A DNA stretch of 64,000 nt, from assembly GCA_047777415.1 (NCBI GenBank), contig JBKEEO010000002.1:620001-684000 (forward strand), read 5' to 3'. Positions 44,435 through 53,951 of this stretch are shown piece after piece. The translations under genes and the position numbers were made by a program. The notes beneath the pieces were generated by a model. It made no database searches, was not told the DNA's origin, and saw only the letters and a program-made list of their open reading frames with translations. The DNA comes from Caproicibacter sp047777415 (lineage in GTDB: Bacteria > Bacillota > Clostridia > Oscillospirales > Acutalibacteraceae). The stretch's first letter is position 1, and each line of letters begins with the position of its first letter.

Positions 44435-46284
44435 TCCGATATAATCAAATTGGCCATTCCTTCTGCGCTGAGCCCAAGCTGTTCCAAGGCTTCTTGCATG
44501 CTTTCATGTGGTACAAAGTCATGTATCGCGCGCAGATAAAACTTGCCTTTATATGCAGCTTGATTTAATAAATAGGCAAAATGCTCGCCTATGCCGCCCT
44601 GTTCTATTCCTTCTTCAAAGAAAAAAACAACATCAGCTTTTAAAGCGATTTGAATTGCCTCCTGGTCAATTGGGAAAATCCGATTTAATTTGATGATACG
44701 GGCATTAAGTCCCTTTGATTGAATGGTTATCAACGCTTGACAAGCATTGGAAAACAGCCTTCCATACGTTACAATTACAATATTTGCAGACTCATTCCCG
44801 TAAATGTCATATGCTTTACGGGTACCATGAAAGTCATATGGACAGTAAAGCTGTCCGCCTCTGGGATATCGTACCGCAGCTAAGCCTTCACAATAATACA
44901 AAGCCTGGTGCAAACAAATCTTAAGTTCGTCATAATAGGACGGAGAATAAATTGTAATTCCGGGAATTGTACGTAGAAAAGCGGGGTCAAAGATCCCATG
45001 ATGTGTTTCTCCATCTTCTCCAACGATTCCGGCACGGTCAACCGCAAGAACTACTTTTGTTCTTTGCAAAGCGACGTCATGAATGATTTGGTCATATCCA
45101 CGCTGCAAAAACGAAGAATAAACAGCAAAAACAGGCAGCATGCCTTGGCATGCAAGACCTCCTGCAAAAGTGATAGCGTGCTCTTCCGCAATGCCTGTGT
45201 CAAAAAAGCGTTCCGGAAATTTTTTTGCAAATGCTGTTAATCCTGTACCTTCCTGCATAGCAGCAGTAATGACACAAATTCTTTCATCCGCTGCCGCAAG
45301 CGAGCAGATTTTATTTCCAAAAACAGAAGAAAAGCTTCCGCCTGAACTTGATTGAACCGGCTCACCCGTTTCCACGTTAAAACGGGAAATCCCATGAAAG
45401 GCCTTTGGGTTTTTCTCAGCGAATGAATATCCACGCCCTTTTTGTGTCATCACATGGATGAGCACTGGATGCTCTATGGTTTTGACATTATTGAATACTT
45501 CAATCAATTTTTCTGTGTCATGACCGTCGAATGGGCCGTAATAATAAAAACCCATATCTTCAAAAATGGTGCTGTTGTATAAAAGCTGTTTTAAAACAGC
45601 CTTGGATTTTGTCAAGGCGTGCCGAAATGGTTTTCCGACTCCCGGAATATGGTCCAAAATGGTTTCAATGTTGCCTTTGAATCTAAAGTATGATGGTTTT
45701 GTACGAATTCGTGCCAAATAGCGCGCCATAGAGCCAACATTGCGCGATATGGACATTTTATTGTCATTGAGCACAACAATAAAATTTTTATGCAGCCTAC
45801 CTGCATTGTTCATTCCTTCGTAAGCAAGGCCTCCTGTTAAGGCACCGTCGCCAATTACAGCAACCACATGCCCCGGCTCCCCTTTCAATTCTTTCGCCTT
45901 GAAAATACCCAGCGCTGCTGAAATGGAAGTGCTGCTGTGCCCGGAAGTCAGAGGATCGTGAGGACTTTCCTTTCGATTTGGAAAACCTGAAAGCCCTCCT
46001 CGGGTTCTTATGCTATCTATCCGGTCAAGTCTGCCAGTCAGCATTTTATGCGTATATGCCTGATGGCCGACATCCCAGATGATTGCATCTTCTGGAGACT
46101 GAAACACACGGTGCAAAGCGACTGTAAGCTCGACCACTCCAAGATTGGATGCCAAGTGCCCGCCATTTGTCGATACCGTTTGAATAATTTGTTGCCGAAT
46201 TTCAGCACAAAGTTGTTCCAGTTTCTCCGATGGGAGTTGCTTGAGGTCTTCAGGAGACTGTATGGAGCTTAACAAATTGCTCAT
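44422..46284 (-). CDS. dxs: 1-deoxy-D-xylulose-5-phosphate synthase
   Basis: This 620-residue thiamine diphosphate enzyme opens the MEP isoprenoid pathway from pyruvate and glyceraldehyde 3-phosphate. The ThDP/Mg motif is AVIGDGALTGGLAYEGMNNAG near residue 145. The transketolase-type middle domain carries FDTGIAEEHAITFAGGLA and DRAGIVGEDGETHHG. It starts 4 bp after the folD stop and overlaps tlyA. Confidence 0.97.
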   Translation of the reverse strand: MSNLLSSIQSPEDLKQLPSEKLEQLCAEIRQQIIQTVSTNGGHLASNLGVVELTVALHRVFQSPEDAIIWDVGHQAYTHKMLTGRLDRIDSIRTRGGLSGFPNRKESPHDPLTSGHSSTSISAALGIFKAKELKGEPGHVVAVIGDGALTGGLAYEGMNNAGRLHKNFIVVLNDNKMSISRNVGSMARYLARIRTKPSYFRFKGNIETILDHIPGVGKPFRHALTKSKAVLKQLLYNSTIFEDMGFYYYGPFDGHDTEKLIEVFNNVKTIEHPVLIHVMTQKGRGYSFAEKNPKAFHGISRFNVETGEPVQSSSGGSFSSVFGNKICSLAAADERICVITAAMQEGTGLTAFAKKFPERFFDTGIAEEHAITFAGGLACQGMLPVFAVYSSFLQRGYDQIIHDVALQRTKVVLAVDRAGIVGEDGETHHGIFDPAFLRTIPGITIYSPSYYDELKICLHQALYYCEGLAAVRYPRGGQLYCPYDFHGTRKAYDIYGNESANIVIVTYGRLFSNACQALITIQSKGLNARIIKLNRIFPIDQEAIQIALKADVVFFFEEGIEQGGIGEHFAYLLNQAAYKGKFYLRAIHDFVPHESMQEALEQLGLSAEGMANLIISECSH

Positions 46285-46288
46285 AAAA

Positions 46289-47161
46289 TCAGCAGACTTT
46301 CTTCCGAATTGGGATTCCGTTTTGAATTTTAGCTGCAGTCAACGTATTGCGAAGAAGCATAGCAATCGTCATTGGACCGACACCACCCGGAACAGGCGTG
46401 ATATACGACGCAACCTTACAGACATTTTCAAAATCCACATCACCACAGAGTTTATTATTTTCATCCCGATCCATGCCGACGTCAATAACACACGCGCCCG
46501 GTTTTACCATATCGGCTGTAATGAATTTGGGTTTTCCCACAGCTGCAACCAGGATGTCTGCTTTTTGGCATATTTCATTTAAATTCCTTGTCTTACTGTG
46601 ACAAATCGTTACTGTACCGTTAGCATGCATCAAAAGCATTGCCATCGGCTTGCCTACTATGTTGCTTCGCCCTACAACAACACAGTTTTTGCCCGTAACA
46701 GAAATTTTTTCTCTATGCAGCAATTCCATAATACCCGCTGGCGTGCATGGCAGAAAACGATGATTACCAATCATGATACGGCCAACATTGGATGGATGAA
46801 ACGCATCTACATCTTTCCATGGGTCAATGGTCTCTATAATGGATTCTTCATCCAGTCCGTCAGGCAGTGGCAACTGCACCAAAATACCATGAATTTCTTT
46901 TTTATGATTCAAACGGTTCACTAATTCAAATAACTCATCCTGGTGTGTATTTCCAGGCAGGGCGTATTTCTCTGAATAAATACCCACTGCCGCGCAGGCT
47001 TTTTCTTTATTTCTCACATAAGTTTGGGAAGCAGGATCATCGCCAACAATCACTACCGCAAGTCCTGGGATAATACCGCTTTTTTTCAGTTCCTGCACCT
47101 CAAGAGCGATTTCGGCACGGATTTCTGCTGAAATTGCCTTACCGTCAATCAGTTTTGCCAT
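46289..47161 (-). CDS. folD: Methylenetetrahydrofolate dehydrogenase/cyclohydrolase
   Basis: The 290-residue bifunctional protein starts at the ATG at 47161 (MAKLIDGKAISAEIRAEIALEV). Motifs seen are QTYVRNKEKACAAVGI with the catalytic Lys region, LVQLPLPDGLDE, KDVDAFHPSNVGR, and the nucleotide-binding VVVGRSNIVGKPMAMLL. It interconverts one-carbon folates for purine and thymidylate synthesis. It overlaps the end of lgt by 17 bp. Confidence 0.96.
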   Translation of the reverse strand: MAKLIDGKAISAEIRAEIALEVQELKKSGIIPGLAVVIVGDDPASQTYVRNKEKACAAVGIYSEKYALPGNTHQDELFELVNRLNHKKEIHGILVQLPLPDGLDEESIIETIDPWKDVDAFHPSNVGRIMIGNHRFLPCTPAGIMELLHREKISVTGKNCVVVGRSNIVGKPMAMLLMHANGTVTICHSKTRNLNEICQKADILVAAVGKPKFITADMVKPGACVIDVGMDRDENNKLCGDVDFENVCKVASYITPVPGGVGPMTIAMLLRNTLTAAKIQNGIPIRKKVC

Positions 47162-48230
47162 CTTCCGCATTTTCCTCCTTCGCTGAGTCTACTGCTTCTG
47201 AGTAAGTACTCTCGTTATCCTGAGCTTCCGTATTGCTTTCTGTGTCTGTTTGCTTTAAATTGCCGGAATCCTCATCATCCGATTCGCTTTGCATGAGTGT
47301 TCTGGCCTCTTGAGCAGAATCAAAAATTGTGCTTGTGCCGTCATCAATATAGGCATCATCCACTTCTTCAGGCTTTACTTCGTCGACAATGGAATTGAGC
47401 TCCATTATTTTATGTGAGCCGCAGCCCGTCAAAACCGTTCTGTTTCGGAATACAATTAGCAGCACAATGGAAGTCAGCACCGTAGCCGCTGCCACAACCT
47501 GTGAGACTCTCAAAGCAACAATCGGCGTCATGAGGCTGTCGGTTCGAAGCCCTTCGATAAAGAAACGTCCAATACCGTACCACAAGAGATAAAGTAAAAA
47601 CACCTGTCCATCGTATCTTCTGAATTTTCTGCTGAAAATATGTAGCAGAATAAATCCCAGCAAGCACCACATGGATTCATAGAGAAAGCAAGGATGTACA
47701 CCGGTAGCAGATACAAGACTGGTATTTTCGCTCACCATTCTCCACGGCAAATCTGTTTCTCTGCCAAATGCTTCTTGGTTTACAAAATTACCCCAGCGCC
47801 CAATCGTTTGTCCTATTAGGAATCCCAGTGAGGCAATATCCAACGTTGCCGGAATACTGAGTTTGCGGAATTTTGCCATTAAGGAACCAAACAGCAGTCC
47901 GCCAATAATACCGCCATAGATGCCCAGACCGCCGTTCCAGATATATAGAACGCTGATTGGATTATTAATATATTGGTCGCTGGCATCAAACAGAACGTAA
48001 TACAGTCTTGCGCCAATCACACCGAACACAATGCCAACCATAACAACATCAACAAAACGGTCCTGATCCACACGAAATTTTTTGCAGCTTGCCATTGCAT
48101 AAAAAAATGCCAGAAGAAATCCCGTTGCAATAATAATTCCATACCAGGCAATCGGATGGTCTCCGATTTTAAACGCAATGGGATTTACTGTAACATCAAT
48201 ACCAAGTCCCGGAAACTGAACATGATACAT
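47145..48230 (-). CDS. lgt: Prolipoprotein diacylglyceryl transferase with long acidic tail
   Basis: The protein is 361 residues from the ATG at 48230 (MYHVQFPGLGIDVTVNPIAFKIG), chosen because a TAAGG site precedes it. Seven membrane helices carry the Lgt signature IGRWGNFVNQEAFGRETDLPW. It attaches diacylglyceryl to the lipobox Cys of preproteins. After the last helix (VVAAATVLTSIVLLIVF) comes a cytoplasmic tail of about 100 residues rich in Asp, Glu, Ser and Thr, unusual against the common length of about 260-290. The tail coding overlaps the folD start. Confidence 0.93.
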   Translation of the reverse strand: MYHVQFPGLGIDVTVNPIAFKIGDHPIAWYGIIIATGFLLAFFYAMASCKKFRVDQDRFVDVVMVGIVFGVIGARLYYVLFDASDQYINNPISVLYIWNGGLGIYGGIIGGLLFGSLMAKFRKLSIPATLDIASLGFLIGQTIGRWGNFVNQEAFGRETDLPWRMVSENTSLVSATGVHPCFLYESMWCLLGFILLHIFSRKFRRYDGQVFLLYLLWYGIGRFFIEGLRTDSLMTPIVALRVSQVVAAATVLTSIVLLIVFRNRTVLTGCGSHKIMELNSIVDEVKPEEVDDAYIDDGTSTIFDSAQEARTLMQSESDDEDSGNLKQTDTESNTEAQDNESTYSEAVDSAKEENAEDGKTD

Positions 48231-48326
48231 CCTTACACCACCATTTCTCCACGCAGTAGAAATTTTAATTGGAAACATCTGCTGGGCTTTAGCGTGGAAA
48301 GCACCAGCAGACCAACTGTGTGATGA

Positions 48327-49610
48327 TTATTTTTGGGGCAGTATAACAGAAAGAGAGGAATACTCAGGGCGAAGCTGTGTTTCCAGCCTTTTCATAACCG
48401 AATCCATATCTGCCTGTGCAACAGAATCAATATATTCAAATAGTTCGCGTCCGGAAAACGCAAGAGAAACTAAAGAATTTGCAATACTTCCAACATTGTT
48501 TAGAGAAGCAATATTTTTACCGTAAACAGCCCTTTTTGCGCATTCAAAAATCTGCCGTTCAAACCCGTTGTTCCGAATGTGTTCAATTTCTTTTTTGATC
48601 TCTTGTGCCACCTGCTCCGGATTTTTAGATTCTCCGGAAAAGATCACAGAAGCATAACCCGGGCCTTCAAAATATTCAAAACCAAAAGATGCTTCATTAA
48701 TTAACTCCGCATCCATCAAACGGCGGAACAAAGGTGTCGCGTTGGAAGACAATGCCTCTAACAAAATTTCGGTTTCCGCGATCTCTTTTGATGAAAGGCG
48801 CCCATCGCCGACCGGTTCTTTAAATCCAAGTTCAAACAGCGGAACTGCAACCGAAAGTTTCTGCTCCACTTTCGCTTGTGCAATATGGGCAGGTTCTTCT
48901 TCAAAAATACGTTCCACTTGAATCGGTTTGGATGGTTTTAGCATCTTGTCGCAAATTTTTGCAACCTGTTCCGGCTGTATATTTCCTGCGATGCACAACA
49001 CCATATTATTAAGATTGTAAAAAGCATTATAACACTGATATAAAAGTTCCGGTGTAATCTGTGCAATACTTTTCACCGTGCCGGCAATATCATTTCTAAC
49101 CGGATGTTTATGATAGAGTGCTCCTAGCAGGTTAAAAAGCACTCTCCAATGTGGGTCATCATCGTACATTTTGATTTCTTGCCCGATAATACCCTGTTCC
49201 TTTTGCACGGTTTCTTCTGTAAAGTAAGGTGATTGTACAAAATCCAACAGAATTTCGAGTGATTGATAGACATTCTCCGTACAAGAAAAAAGATAACATG
49301 TCATGTCAAATGAAGTATAGGCATTTGCAGAAGCTCCAGTTTTTGCAAAACGTGAAAATGCATCACCGTCTTCACTTTCAAACAATTTATGCTCCAAATA
49401 ATGAGCGATGCCTGCCGGAACTTTATGAGTGTTTGTTTCTCCGTGAATTTTAAAACAATTATCAATGGAACCGTATTTTGTTCCAAAAATTGCATAGGTG
49501 GAATTATTATTCTCTTTCGGGTAGATATATACAGTCAGCCCGGAAGAATGTTTTCCGGTAAAATAACTGTCTCCCGTACGCTCTCCGGTAACTTTTTTGA
49601 GCCAATCCAT
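48327..49610 (-). CDS. M16-family zinc metallopeptidase (YmfH-like, catalytic)
   Basis: This 427-residue protein carries the inverted zinc motif HxxEH in AGIAHYLEHKLFE near residue 70, with a downstream glutamate region (EQGIIGQEIKMYDDDPHW). The partner gene immediately upstream lacks the motif; the pair corresponds to the YmfF/YmfH arrangement of Bacillota, where one subunit cuts and the other helps bind substrate. The two genes overlap by one base. The substrate is unknown. Confidence 0.88.
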   Translation of the reverse strand: MDWLKKVTGERTGDSYFTGKHSSGLTVYIYPKENNNSTYAIFGTKYGSIDNCFKIHGETNTHKVPAGIAHYLEHKLFESEDGDAFSRFAKTGASANAYTSFDMTCYLFSCTENVYQSLEILLDFVQSPYFTEETVQKEQGIIGQEIKMYDDDPHWRVLFNLLGALYHKHPVRNDIAGTVKSIAQITPELLYQCYNAFYNLNNMVLCIAGNIQPEQVAKICDKMLKPSKPIQVERIFEEEPAHIAQAKVEQKLSVAVPLFELGFKEPVGDGRLSSKEIAETEILLEALSSNATPLFRRLMDAELINEASFGFEYFEGPGYASVIFSGESKNPEQVAQEIKKEIEHIRNNGFERQIFECAKRAVYGKNIASLNNVGSIANSLVSLAFSGRELFEYIDSVAQADMDSVMKRLETQLRPEYSSLSVILPQK

Positions 49611-50908
49611 TAGACATTCACCCCATTTCCTTCCAAACGATAAACCGTATCAAGTGTTATTTTGCGTGCTGCGTTCACAACTTGGTCACGCGTTACAGCA
49701 CTCACAAGTTCAGCTTCTTCCTCCGGTGTTCTGACCTGGGGCCGAAATGTCTGGGACAGATACCATGATTCCAAGCCACCCAGAGAATCTGATAAAGTTC
49801 GGTAGCTGTTGCACAAGCTCAGTTTGGCTGCAGACAGTTCATTATCATCAAAATGACCTTGTTGGACTTCTTCCAATTGATTCAGGATCTCTTTCTTTGC
49901 CCAGTCGATATGATTCGTTTCAACCCCGCTTTGAACTAAAAGAATCCCTTTGATAGGATTATAAAGCGAGCTGCAGTAATAGCAAAGACTCAGCTTTTCA
50001 CGCACATTCATAAACAATTTAGAGTTTGGTGTTCCTCCAAACAATGCATTACAAAGTTTCATGGCCGGCACTTCATTTTCCGGTTCCGCACATCCAGTTC
50101 GGAATCCCATTACCAATTTAGATTGAACGACATTCATTGTTTCCCTAATTTCCCGATGGTTCTGAGCAACCGATATTACTTTGGTTGGACAATCAACCGT
50201 TTTTGTTCGCGCAAGATTTTGAAATGCGGCATAAAAATCTTTAAAAACTGGTTCGGGGTCACAATCACCGAGGACCATAACCTCCACTTTTGCATGATGT
50301 ATCAGATTTTCCCAAACCTGAGTCAATTCTTCCAGCTTTAGCTCCTGAATCTGCTGGCGAGTCCCGCAGCGTCCGATTCCATAGGGTTCCTTTTCACACA
50401 TCAGTTGTTCGCAGCGCAGTTTCGCATACATACGCTTATCGTTGAATTCAGAATCCACCATCTCAATTAATTGTCGTTTTTCTTGTTCGAAACCCTGTCT
50501 TGGGAACAACCCATCTTCCAAATGAGGATCAAACACGATACTGCAGAGCAGCTTTGCTAGTTCTGCGGAAACACTTTCGCCATTTAACGAATATCGATCT
50601 GCAATTCCGGACGCAGAAACGGATAAAACTTGAACATCCCCAAGCTTTTGCACATCAGCATCCAACACTGCGCCGTAGAGTTCCGCCAGATGCGCGTTTA
50701 ATTTAGTAAAATCGGGATATTTCCGACTGGCACGACTTAGTAAAAAGGGGAGAATCGAGTTAGCAGAAACAGTTTCTTTTGCAAGTGGGTATAAAAAATG
50801 GACTGACATGCGGATTGTTTTAAAGCGATCATCCCGTATACTGCGAAAATTTACGCCGTCGCAAACAGCCCGCTGTTCTATTTTTAACATAATATATTTC
50901 ATCTCCAA
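49610..50908 (-). CDS. M16-family peptidase-like protein (YmfF-like, non-catalytic)
   Basis: This 432-residue homologue of the next gene lacks the HxxEH zinc site (the equivalent region reads NSILPFLLSRASRKYPDFTKLNAHLAELYGA). It keeps the M16 fold markers FGGTPNSKLFMNVREKLSLCYYCSS and a final RKITLDTVYRLEG. A later Met at residue 7 (50890) is an alternative start. It probably forms the substrate-holding half of a heterodimer. It is divergent from the EamA permease gene. Confidence 0.85.
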   Translation of the reverse strand: MEMKYIMLKIEQRAVCDGVNFRSIRDDRFKTIRMSVHFLYPLAKETVSANSILPFLLSRASRKYPDFTKLNAHLAELYGAVLDADVQKLGDVQVLSVSASGIADRYSLNGESVSAELAKLLCSIVFDPHLEDGLFPRQGFEQEKRQLIEMVDSEFNDKRMYAKLRCEQLMCEKEPYGIGRCGTRQQIQELKLEELTQVWENLIHHAKVEVMVLGDCDPEPVFKDFYAAFQNLARTKTVDCPTKVISVAQNHREIRETMNVVQSKLVMGFRTGCAEPENEVPAMKLCNALFGGTPNSKLFMNVREKLSLCYYCSSLYNPIKGILLVQSGVETNHIDWAKKEILNQLEEVQQGHFDDNELSAAKLSLCNSYRTLSDSLGGLESWYLSQTFRPQVRTPEEEAELVSAVTRDQVVNAARKITLDTVYRLEGNGVNV

Positions 50909-51033
50909 AACAGATTCGGTGAAACGAGAATAATTATACCACAGTTCACTAATTTAGAAAAGATTGCATCCATAGGATATCACCAAAATTTACAAAACGG
51001 AAACAGAATCTTGTTCGCTGTGTTGCCGATATG

Positions 51034-51062
51034 TTGCCGACTAGAAATGGTAATGCTATAAT
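51034..51062 (+). promoter_or_regulatory. Promoter of the EamA permease gene
   Basis: TTGCCG at 51034-51039 and TATAAT at 51057-51062 are 17 bp apart, the same hexamers as the CRISPR leader promoter. The start codon is 55 bp downstream. Confidence 0.65.
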
Positions 51063-51116
51063 ATCTTACATAAATTATATAACTAATATTTTATCAGAAA
51101 CGTTTGAGGTGCTATT

Positions 51117-52022
51117 TTGAAAATTCTTAGAAGTCGATCTATCGCTGCCGAACTTGGTATTGTCCTTGTTACAATGATATGGGGAAGTAGCTTTGTAGTA
51201 GTCAAGAACGCCACAGATACGGTTCCCCCCGCAACAATGATTGCCGTACGATTTGGCATTGCTGCTATTTTATTATCTTTTCTTTTTTTCAAAAGACTGA
51301 AAAAACTCTCAAAATCCTACATGAAATTTGGACTTCTGATTGGTCTTGAAAACTTTCTTGCCTTCGAGTTGCAAACAGTAGGAGTTCAATATACAACCGC
51401 TGGAAATAATGCATTTCTAACTGCTGTTTATTGCGTGATCGTTCCGTTCTTGTATTGGGCAATAAAAAAACAAAAGCCGCGTTTTTTTCATCTGATTGCG
51501 GCTGGTTTATGCATGACCGGAGTGGGCATGCTTTCCATTCAAAACAATTTCACCATGAATTTTGGTGATCTTCTTTCCGTTTCATGCGGCCTTTTTTTTG
51601 CTCTCCAAATTGTAACCATAAGTATTCTAACCGAAAAAAACGACCCTATACTGCTTTGCATTACGCAGTCTGCCGCAACAGCACTTTTTGCTCTGCCTGT
51701 TGCGCTTTTGACTGAAAATATTCCCTCAACTCTTCCCACTTCTTCTGTTTTATCCCTGCTGTATTTGACTTTGATAAGTACCATGTTAACGACCGTTCTC
51801 CAAACAGTTTGCCAAAAATACATATCCCCTTCCAAAGCGTCTTTGATTATGACGCTCGAGTCCGTATTTGGCATAGTCTGTGGAATTATTTTTTTGCACG
51901 AATCTCTTACACTTCGTTCGTTCGGTGGATTCGCACTGATTTTTGCGGCAATTTTGCTTTCGGAACGGGGAGATCTAATTTTTTCATCAAAAAACAGGAA
52001 GCAAATACAGCAGCACAGTTAA
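51117..52022 (+). CDS. EamA/DMT-family permease
   Basis: The 301-residue membrane protein has ten hydrophobic segments in two EamA repeats (AAELGIVLVTMIWGSSFVVVKNATDTVPP at the start of the first; LLSVSCGLFFALQIVTISIL in the second; final ESVFGIVCGIIFLHESLTLRSFGGFALIFAAILLSE). The start is a TTG at 51117 after GAGGTGC. It probably exports amino acids or other metabolites; the substrate cannot be read from sequence. It stands alone between a promoter and a terminator. Confidence 0.9.
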   Translation: MKILRSRSIAAELGIVLVTMIWGSSFVVVKNATDTVPPATMIAVRFGIAAILLSFLFFKRLKKLSKSYMKFGLLIGLENFLAFELQTVGVQYTTAGNNAFLTAVYCVIVPFLYWAIKKQKPRFFHLIAAGLCMTGVGMLSIQNNFTMNFGDLLSVSCGLFFALQIVTISILTEKNDPILLCITQSAATALFALPVALLTENIPSTLPTSSVLSLLYLTLISTMLTTVLQTVCQKYISPSKASLIMTLESVFGIVCGIIFLHESLTLRSFGGFALIFAAILLSERGDLIFSSKNRKQIQQHS

Positions 52023-52030
52023 AAAAGGAT

Positions 52031-52068
52031 GATAAAATGCCCCCGATTTTTATCGGGGGCATTTCTGT
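52031..52068. terminator. Bidirectional terminator between EamA and sulfhydrylase genes
   Basis: AAATGCCCCCGAT-TTTT-ATCGGGGGCATTT is a 13-bp perfect stem with A-rich and T-rich flanks, serving the convergent genes on both sides. Confidence 0.9.
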
Positions 52069-52084
52069 CAATGACAGAATACTG

Positions 52085-53356
52085 TTAGAGTTTTTCTAAA
52101 GCTATGCGAATATCATCTAAAATATCTTCAATATTCTCAATACCAACGGACATCCGGAGCATATTCGGGCTGATTCCAGCTTGTTTGAGCTGCTCATCAT
52201 TTAACTGCCTATGGGTCGTGCTTGCAGGATGCAGCACACAGGTTCTTAAATCAGCCACGTGAATGACAATGGATGCAAGTTTGAGATTTTCCATAAACTT
52301 TGCCGCTGCTTCCCGTCCGCCTTTGACACCAAAGGAAATAACCCCGCAGGTCCCGTTAGGCATATATTTTTGGGCTAGTTCGTGATATTTGTTGCTTTTT
52401 AAACCCGGATAATTTACCCATTCAATTTTATCGCTGTTCTCTAAAAATTCAGCAACAGCCAAGGCATTGGAGCAATGGCGCTGAACACGAAGTGCAAGCG
52501 TTTCCAAACCTAAATTCAACAAAAAGGCATTCATGGGTGAGGACTGCGCACCAAGGTCGCGCATTAAATGCACACGTGCTTTTACAATATAGGCACTGTT
52601 GCCGAAATCTTTGGTATAGACTGTTCCATGATAAGATTCATCCGGTTCAGTCAGCATCGGAAACTTTCCGTTATTCCAGTCGAATTTACCGCTGTCTACA
52701 ATGACACCGCCAACTTGTACCGCGTGCCCATCCATATATTTTGTGGTTGAATGTACCACAATATCTGCTCCGAATTCAAACGGGCGGCAGTTTACCGGTG
52801 TTGGGAAAGTGTTATCCACAATCAGCGGAACACCGTGCGCATGTGCTGTTTTCGCAAACAATTCCAAATCCGTCACAACAAGTGCCGGATTGGACAAAGT
52901 TTCCGCAAACACACAGCGTGTATTCTCGCGAAATGCTGCATTGAGTTCCTCTTCCGAGCAATCTGCCGAAACAAAAGTACATTCAATGCCCATTTCTCGC
53001 ATCGTCTTGTTAAACAAATTGAATGTTCCGCCATAAATTGCGCTGGACGCAACCAAATGATCCCCTGCGCGGCAGATATTCAGAACGGCAATCAAAGAAG
53101 CAGCCTGCCCCGCGGAAGTTAACAGCGCTCCAACCCCGCCTTCTAAAGCGGCAATTTTCTTTTCAACCACGTCAACAGTTGGATTGCCGATTCTGGAGTA
53201 AAAGAAACCGTCCGCTTTCAGGTCAAAAAGTTCTCCCAGTGTCTGTGCACTGTCGTATTTAAAAGTTGTGCTTTGTACAATCGGGGTGACACGAGGTTCT
53301 CCATTTTTGGGCTCGTATCCTGCATGGATACATGCTGTATCTATATGATATGGCAT
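52085..53356 (-). CDS. metY: O-acetylhomoserine sulfhydrylase
   Basis: This 423-residue Cys/Met-metabolism PLP enzyme makes homocysteine from O-acetylhomoserine and sulfide. Characteristic blocks are DTACIHAGYEP, QSTTFKYDSAQTLGELFDLKADGFFYSRIGNPT, the PLP-lysine segment VVHSTTKYMDGHAVQVGGVIVD, and HPASTTHRQLNDEQLKQAGI. The family also contains gamma-lyases, but the length and the DLRTCVLHPASTTHRQL region fit the MetY type. It is monocistronic between two gaps. Confidence 0.92.
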   Translation of the reverse strand: MPYHIDTACIHAGYEPKNGEPRVTPIVQSTTFKYDSAQTLGELFDLKADGFFYSRIGNPTVDVVEKKIAALEGGVGALLTSAGQAASLIAVLNICRAGDHLVASSAIYGGTFNLFNKTMREMGIECTFVSADCSEEELNAAFRENTRCVFAETLSNPALVVTDLELFAKTAHAHGVPLIVDNTFPTPVNCRPFEFGADIVVHSTTKYMDGHAVQVGGVIVDSGKFDWNNGKFPMLTEPDESYHGTVYTKDFGNSAYIVKARVHLMRDLGAQSSPMNAFLLNLGLETLALRVQRHCSNALAVAEFLENSDKIEWVNYPGLKSNKYHELAQKYMPNGTCGVISFGVKGGREAAAKFMENLKLASIVIHVADLRTCVLHPASTTHRQLNDEQLKQAGISPNMLRMSVGIENIEDILDDIRIALEKL

Positions 53357-53389
53357 AAAACAAACTCCTTTTTAAACTTTAGATTGATT

Positions 53390-53896
53390 CTATATAAAAA
53401 TTGATTTTAAAAAATTAACAAATTGATCCGTAAGATTGACAACAACAGTAACTAACCCAAGAAACAGAATAGCGGTCATAATTCGAATAAAGGCCTGTTT
53501 AGCATGATTCTTATTTGACTCCTGTTTGTCCTTATTTTTGTCAATCCCCGAAATACTGTTGTTTTCGCCCGGTACCCCAATTTCCTGCAAAATTTCCTTG
53601 CAGCGCTCCACTGCTTGGAACGGTACGAAGATACGATAGTTTGAATATGGCACTTTCCCGTACAGAATGGAAGGTGGCGCACCGAGCCCACACATTCGTT
53701 CTTCATGTGGGATCCCATTTTCATCCAATGCGACACATATTCTGTCACGATCGGACTCATTTGCCGTATAAAACAAAACAGGGTCATTGTGCCCTACCTC
53801 GCGCAGTTTTTTCGCTCCGCAGGAAGGGCACACTTTCCCTGTGTGAACTAACATCTGACAATTTGAACAGTAAAGCATTGCAGGTTTCACTTCCAT
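53390..53896 (-). CDS. Zinc-ribbon, DUF2007-like membrane-anchored protein
   Basis: This 168-residue protein begins with a zinc ribbon (LYCSNCQMLVHTGKVCPSCGAKKL: two CxxC pairs). A small alpha-beta domain follows (DPVLFYTANESDRDRICVALDENGIPHEER...FVPFQAVERCKEILQEIG) of the signal-transducing DUF2007 kind. A polar linker and one C-terminal membrane helix (FIRIMTAILFLGLVTVVVNL) close it. The function is unknown; such proteins are frequent in sporulating Clostridia. Confidence 0.7.
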   Translation of the reverse strand: MEVKPAMLYCSNCQMLVHTGKVCPSCGAKKLREVGHNDPVLFYTANESDRDRICVALDENGIPHEERMCGLGAPPSILYGKVPYSNYRIFVPFQAVERCKEILQEIGVPGENNSISGIDKNKDKQESNKNHAKQAFIRIMTAILFLGLVTVVVNLTDQFVNFLKSIFI

Positions 53897-53951
53897 TCTT
53901 TTAATATGATAACAAGTTTTGATTTTATTTTCAAGTTATACTTTTATATTT

